This document shows positions 29,785 through 32,205 of a stretch of 32,205 nucleotides of DNA, piece after piece. The stretch is from an uncultured Oscillibacter sp. (GTDB lineage: Bacteria > Bacillota > Clostridia > Oscillospirales > Oscillospiraceae). The notes beneath the pieces were generated by a model, which saw nothing but the letters and a program-made list of their open reading frames with translations, had not been told where the DNA came from and made no database searches. Position 1 is the first letter of the stretch. Each line of letters begins with the position of its first letter. Made by a program: the position numbers and the translations under genes. The stretch spans positions 1-32,205 of the forward strand of contig CAJUCO010000028.1 in assembly GCA_910585245.1 (NCBI GenBank), given 5' to 3'.

Positions 29785-30109
29785 ACAAATCCTGTTCCGT
29801 GAGCCATTGGAGAAAATTCTTGGCAAGTTCCAACTGCTTTTGATTCATGGTTTGCAGATACTGGGCGACGTTTTTCCACTCCTCGTTCTGTGCACGGGAG
29901 GTTCCCACCAAAAACTCATCCGGCGTGGTGTCCAGAGCCTTGGCAAGGCGCATAATCACTTCGGTGGAGGGGATGGAAAAACCTCTTTCGATACTAGAGA
30001 GATACTTGTAACCGATATCAGCCCGCTCTTCCACCTCCGCTTGTTTCAAATTCAGATGTCTCCGACGTTTGGCAATTCGGCGCCCGATTTCAGTATAATC
30101 AAGATCCAT
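29783..30109 (-). CDS. XRE-family HTH regulator
   Basis: A 108-residue regulator. Residues about 6-66 form a Cro/CI-type domain (IGRRIAKRRRHLNLKQAEVE, then GYKYLSSIERGFSIPSTEV and LDTTPDEFL). The tail, residues about 78-105, reads YLQTMNQKQLELAKNFLQWL, the same kind of helix as in the XRE at 10812. The ATG at 30109 has AAAGGAGGG upstream. Divergent from a 61-residue gene, sharing a 141-bp region with repeats fit to be its operators. No clear promoter box pair was found for it. Confidence 0.9.
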   Translation of the reverse strand: MDLDYTEIGRRIAKRRRHLNLKQAEVEERADIGYKYLSSIERGFSIPSTEVIMRLAKALDTTPDEFLVGTSRAQNEEWKNVAQYLQTMNQKQLELAKNFLQWLTEQDL

Positions 30110-30123
30110 AGTGTCCCTCCTTT

Positions 30124-30137
30124 GCTATAAGCATAGC
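30124..30137. promoter_or_regulatory. Candidate XRE operator
   Basis: GCTAT and ATAGC flank AAGC. The word GCTTATAG occurs on the minus strand here (30125-30132) and on the plus strand at 30220-30227, so the two flank the intergenic region as an inverted pair. Confidence 0.4.
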
Positions 30138-30180
30138 GAAAGGAAGGAAGAAATAAACTTGCCACAAACAAAATTCTTGC

Positions 30181-30209
30181 TTGACAAATGAATTATTCGG
30201 ATTTATAGT
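30181..30209 (+). promoter_or_regulatory. Promoter of the 61-residue gene
   Basis: A consensus TTGACA (30181-30186) and TATAGT (30204-30209) are 17 nt apart. Confidence 0.8.
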
Positions 30210-30233
30210 ATGAATTACAGCTTATAGAATGAA
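30203..30233 (+). repeat. 12-bp direct repeat over the -10 region
   Basis: TTATAGTATGAA (30203-30214) and TTATAGAATGAA (30222-30233) differ by one base and start 19 bp apart. The first includes the -10 box, so bound repressor would block initiation. Confidence 0.45.
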
Positions 30234-30250
30234 AACGGAGGAAATCTTTT

Positions 30251-30436
30251 ATGTATAAAAAAATGTACAATGCCCTTTTTAACGCCGTAACTAAGGCGCT
30301 ACGCTATTTGTCCGAGGGCGATATGGTTGCGGCAAAGTGGATGTTGGAGGAAGGACAACGGGAAGCGGAGAGCATCTTTATGGATTGGGAAAACAGCGGA
30401 AAAAAGAGGGGGGAAGACAGGGTGAGCCCTATTTAA
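30251..30436 (+). CDS. 61-residue hypothetical protein
   Basis: Not recognised. A small amphipathic protein (MYKKMYNALFNAVTKALRYL...) with a helix-rich start, then MLEEGQREAESIFMDW and a charged tail. The ATG at 30251 has a GGAGG site about 8 nt upstream and a consensus promoter, so I consider it a real gene. Divergent from the XRE regulator, the same design as the 54-residue gene and XRE near 10.7 kb. It may be the regulator's target; a toxin or a modulator is possible but unsupported by any motif. Confidence 0.7.
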   Translation: MYKKMYNALFNAVTKALRYLSEGDMVAAKWMLEEGQREAESIFMDWENSGKKRGEDRVSPI

Positions 30437-30441
30437 AGTAG

Positions 30442-30464
30442 GGGCCGCCCCCCTTGGGCGGCCC
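30442..30464 (+). terminator. Hairpin after the 61-residue gene
   Basis: GGGCCGCCC and GGGCGGCCC pair around CCCTT, 5 nt after the stop, with no T run. A weak terminator or RNA-stabilising hairpin. Confidence 0.45.
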
Positions 30465-30519
30465 GATGTGAGGCTATTATAAAATGCGTGAATGGACCCT
30501 CCCGGGAAGACGGTCCCTC

Positions 30520-30548
30520 TTGACAATTCCACGCCTGAATGATATAGT
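30520..30548 (+). promoter_or_regulatory. Promoter of thrS
   Basis: TTGACA (30520-30525) and TATAGT (30543-30548), 17 nt apart, directly upstream of the T-box leader. The gap 30437-30830 is filled by the preceding hairpin, this promoter and the leader. Confidence 0.85.
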
Positions 30549-30554
30549 GACTCT

Positions 30555-30760
30555 GTTAAATTGGCGATGACGGAGAAGAACCGCCCGGTTTCCCCCTACA
30601 GAGAGGGGCGCGCTTGCTGGAAGCGCTCCGGAGGACAAGGCGGCTGTACCACTCCCGAGCTGCCCGGGACGACCGGGCCGGGCCCTCCCGTTACCGAGGA
30701 CACGAGCGGCGGTCCGCTTCCGGGCCGCAAGCAGGGTGGAACCGTGGAATGCGTTTTCGT
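30555..30760 (+). promoter_or_regulatory. T-box leader for thrS
   Basis: A tRNA-sensing leader. Stem I begins around GATGACGGAGAAGAACCG; a likely specifier ACC (Thr) is at 30648-30650 in CTGTACCACT; the invariant T-box AGGGTGGAACCGTGG is at 30733-30747. The order specifier, T-box, terminator and thrS is canonical. Uncharged tRNA-Thr should favour the antiterminator. The specifier assignment is by position and gene identity. Confidence 0.9.
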
Positions 30761-30798
30761 ATCCCACCCCTGATTCTTCATCAGGGGTGGGATTTTTT
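30761..30798 (+). terminator. T-box-controlled terminator
   Basis: ATCCCACCCCTGA and TCAGGGGTGGGAT form a perfect 13-bp stem around TTCTTCA, followed by a run of T. The 5' part can pair alternatively with the T-box. Confidence 0.92.
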
Positions 30799-30830
30799 GC
30801 CCCCGCCCCGTAATACAAGGAGGAATTACC

Positions 30831-32205
30831 ATGAGCGAAGAAAGCAATCTGTATACCTTTGAAAACGAGACCTACCGCAAGACCTACTGGCACACCTGCT
30901 CCCACATCCTGGCCCAGGCGGTGAAGCGCCTGTACCCGGAGGTGAAGCTGGCCATCGGCCCTTCCATTGACGAGGGTTTCTATTACGATATGGACTCTCC
31001 CTTCCCCTTTACCCCCGAGATCATGGAGAAGATCGAGGGCGAAATGCGGAAGATCTGCAAGGAGAAGCTGAAGCTGGAGCGCTTCGAGCTGCCCCGGGCG
31101 GAGGCCGTGAAGTTTATGGAGGAAAAGGGCGAGCCCTTCAAAGTGGAGCTCATCAACGACCTCCCCGAGGACGCCGCCATCAGCTTCTACAAACAGGGGG
31201 AGTTTACCGACCTCTGCGCCGGACCCCACCTGGATTCCACCGGCCGGGTGAAGGGCAACGCCATCAAACTCACCGCCTGCAACGCCGCCTACTGGCGGGG
31301 GGACTCCAACCGGGAGACCCTCCAGCGGATTTACGGCATCGCCTTCCCCAAAAAAGACGAGCTGGACGAATACCTCAAGCGCATTGAGGAGGCCAAGAAG
31401 CGGGACCACCGGAAGTTGGGGAAAGAATTGGGGCTATTTATGCTCCGGGATGAGGGCCCCGGTTTCCCCTTCTTCCTGCCTAAGGGAATGACGCTGAAAA
31501 ATACCTTGTTGGACTACTGGCGGCAGGTTCACAAGAAATACGGCTATGTGGAAATCTCCACGCCTATCATGCTCAACCGCCAGCTGTGGGAGCGCTCCGG
31601 CCACTGGGATCACTACAAAAACAATATGTACACCACCGTCATTGACGAGGTGGATTTTGCGGTGAAACCCATGAACTGCCCCGGCGGTATGTTGGTTTAC
31701 GCCAGCGAACCTCACTCTTATAAGGAGCTGCCCCTCCGGGTGGGGGAGATCGGCCTGGTCCACCGCCACGAGCTCTCCGGCGCTCTTCATGGCCTGTTCC
31801 GGGTTCGCTGCTTCAGCCAGGACGATGCCCACGTTTTCATGACCCGGGAGCAGATGCAGGATGTGATTCAGGAGACGGTGCGGCTCTTTGACGAGGTCTA
31901 TTCCACCTTCGGCTTGAGCTATACCATCGAGCTGTCCACCATGCCGGAAGATCACATTGGTACCGTGGAGGAGTGGGAGCGAAATCAGGACATCCTGAAA
32001 ACCGCCATTACCGATATGGGCAAGGAATTTGTGGTCAACGAGGGAGACGGGGCTTTCTATGGGCCCAAGCTGGACTTCCACCTCTCCGATTCCCTGGGCC
32101 GGACCTGGCAGTGCGGCACCATCCAGTTAGACAGCCAGTTACCGGAGCGTTTCGAGCTGGAGTACACCGGCGAGGACGGCCAGAAGCACCGCCCCGTCAT
32201 GATCC
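30831..32205 (+). CDS. thrS: Threonine--tRNA ligase, C-terminus missing, no TGS domain
   Basis: Charges tRNA-Thr. 458 residues are visible; the anticodon-binding domain continues past the window. It starts directly with the editing domain (YWHTCSHILAQAVKRLYPEV, LAIGPSIDEGFYYD, GPHLDSTGRVKGNAIKL), whereas typical ThrS has about 60 further residues (TGS domain) first. The catalytic domain shows YVEISTPIML, the zinc cysteine in KPMNCPGGML, and the HRHELSGALHGLFRVR motif 2, then GAFYGPKLDF. The ATG at 30831 has AAGGAGGAATTACC upstream and sits right after the T-box terminator, so a longer N-terminus is not possible. The short form is known in some Firmicutes. Confidence 0.95.
   Translation, partial: MSEESNLYTFENETYRKTYWHTCSHILAQAVKRLYPEVKLAIGPSIDEGFYYDMDSPFPFTPEIMEKIEGEMRKICKEKLKLERFELPRAEAVKFMEEKGEPFKVELINDLPEDAAISFYKQGEFTDLCAGPHLDSTGRVKGNAIKLTACNAAYWRGDSNRETLQRIYGIAFPKKDELDEYLKRIEEAKKRDHRKLGKELGLFMLRDEGPGFPFFLPKGMTLKNTLLDYWRQVHKKYGYVEISTPIMLNRQLWERSGHWDHYKNNMYTTVIDEVDFAVKPMNCPGGMLVYASEPHSYKELPLRVGEIGLVHRHELSGALHGLFRVRCFSQDDAHVFMTREQMQDVIQETVRLFDEVYSTFGLSYTIELSTMPEDHIGTVEEWERNQDILKTAITDMGKEFVVNEGDGAFYGPKLDFHLSDSLGRTWQCGTIQLDSQLPERFELEYTGEDGQKHRPVMI

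Overview
The window reads as a chromosomal segment of a GC-rich, endospore-forming Clostridium-class Firmicute, most like the Oscillospiraceae (Oscillibacter/Flavonifractor-like). The basis is a lysine riboswitch, a T-box leader, spmA-spmB, the acetylase-type (DapH) lysine pathway, short HisG with HisZ, strong AGGAGG ribosome sites and SLH-anchored surface protein. The placement is inference; no rRNA or other marker gene is present. Nearly all of the window is ordinary, densely packed, vertically inherited-looking DNA. I see no phage, transposase or CRISPR.

Layout. (1) 1-2449, minus strand: dapA-dapB-dapH (dapH cut by the window edge) behind a promoter and a lysine riboswitch with a terminator. 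(2) 2502-3669, plus: a divergent M20 amidohydrolase that could supply the deacetylase the DapH route needs. (3) 3670-3924: a stack of terminators around a hairpin repeat. (4) 3925-8796, minus: a 1623-residue secreted protein with transglutaminase-like, Ig-like and three SLH domains. (5) 8949-12081: potassium uptake genes ktrB and ktrA, separated by a divergent pair (54-residue protein and XRE regulator), then a 60-residue orphan. (6) 12134-13171, minus: threonine aldolase, whose promoter overlaps that of the next operon. (7) 13323-16362: lipoprotein, MBOAT acyltransferase and DHHW protein, a probable surface-polysaccharide O-acetylation unit. (8) 16429-17952: a second copy of the hairpin repeat, then fumC. 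(9) 18094-27890: a complete-looking histidine operon.

The histidine operon runs hisZG (fused), hisD, hisC, hisB, hisH, a PPOX-fold flavoprotein, hisA, hisF, kptA, a Cys-rich unknown, hisIE, hisJ. These cover the path from PRPP and ATP to histidinol; HisD completes it to histidine. Three non-histidine passengers share its tight spacing. (10) 28053-29551: an AbrB/SpoVT-type regulator with a Cys4 tail, divergent from spmAB. (11) 29578-29746: a 169-bp MITE-like palindromic element. (12) 29783-30436: a second XRE/small-protein divergent pair. (13) 30520-32205: a T-box-controlled thrS that lacks the TGS domain and runs off the end.

Most notable: the HisZ-HisG fusion with a possible internal HisG start, kptA and a Cys-rich protein inside the his operon, two related hairpin repeats at 3' ends, the MITE-like element, two XRE/small-protein pairs sharing a C-terminal tail motif, and completely overlapping divergent promoters at 13235-13268. 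Nothing here is clearly a new large system.
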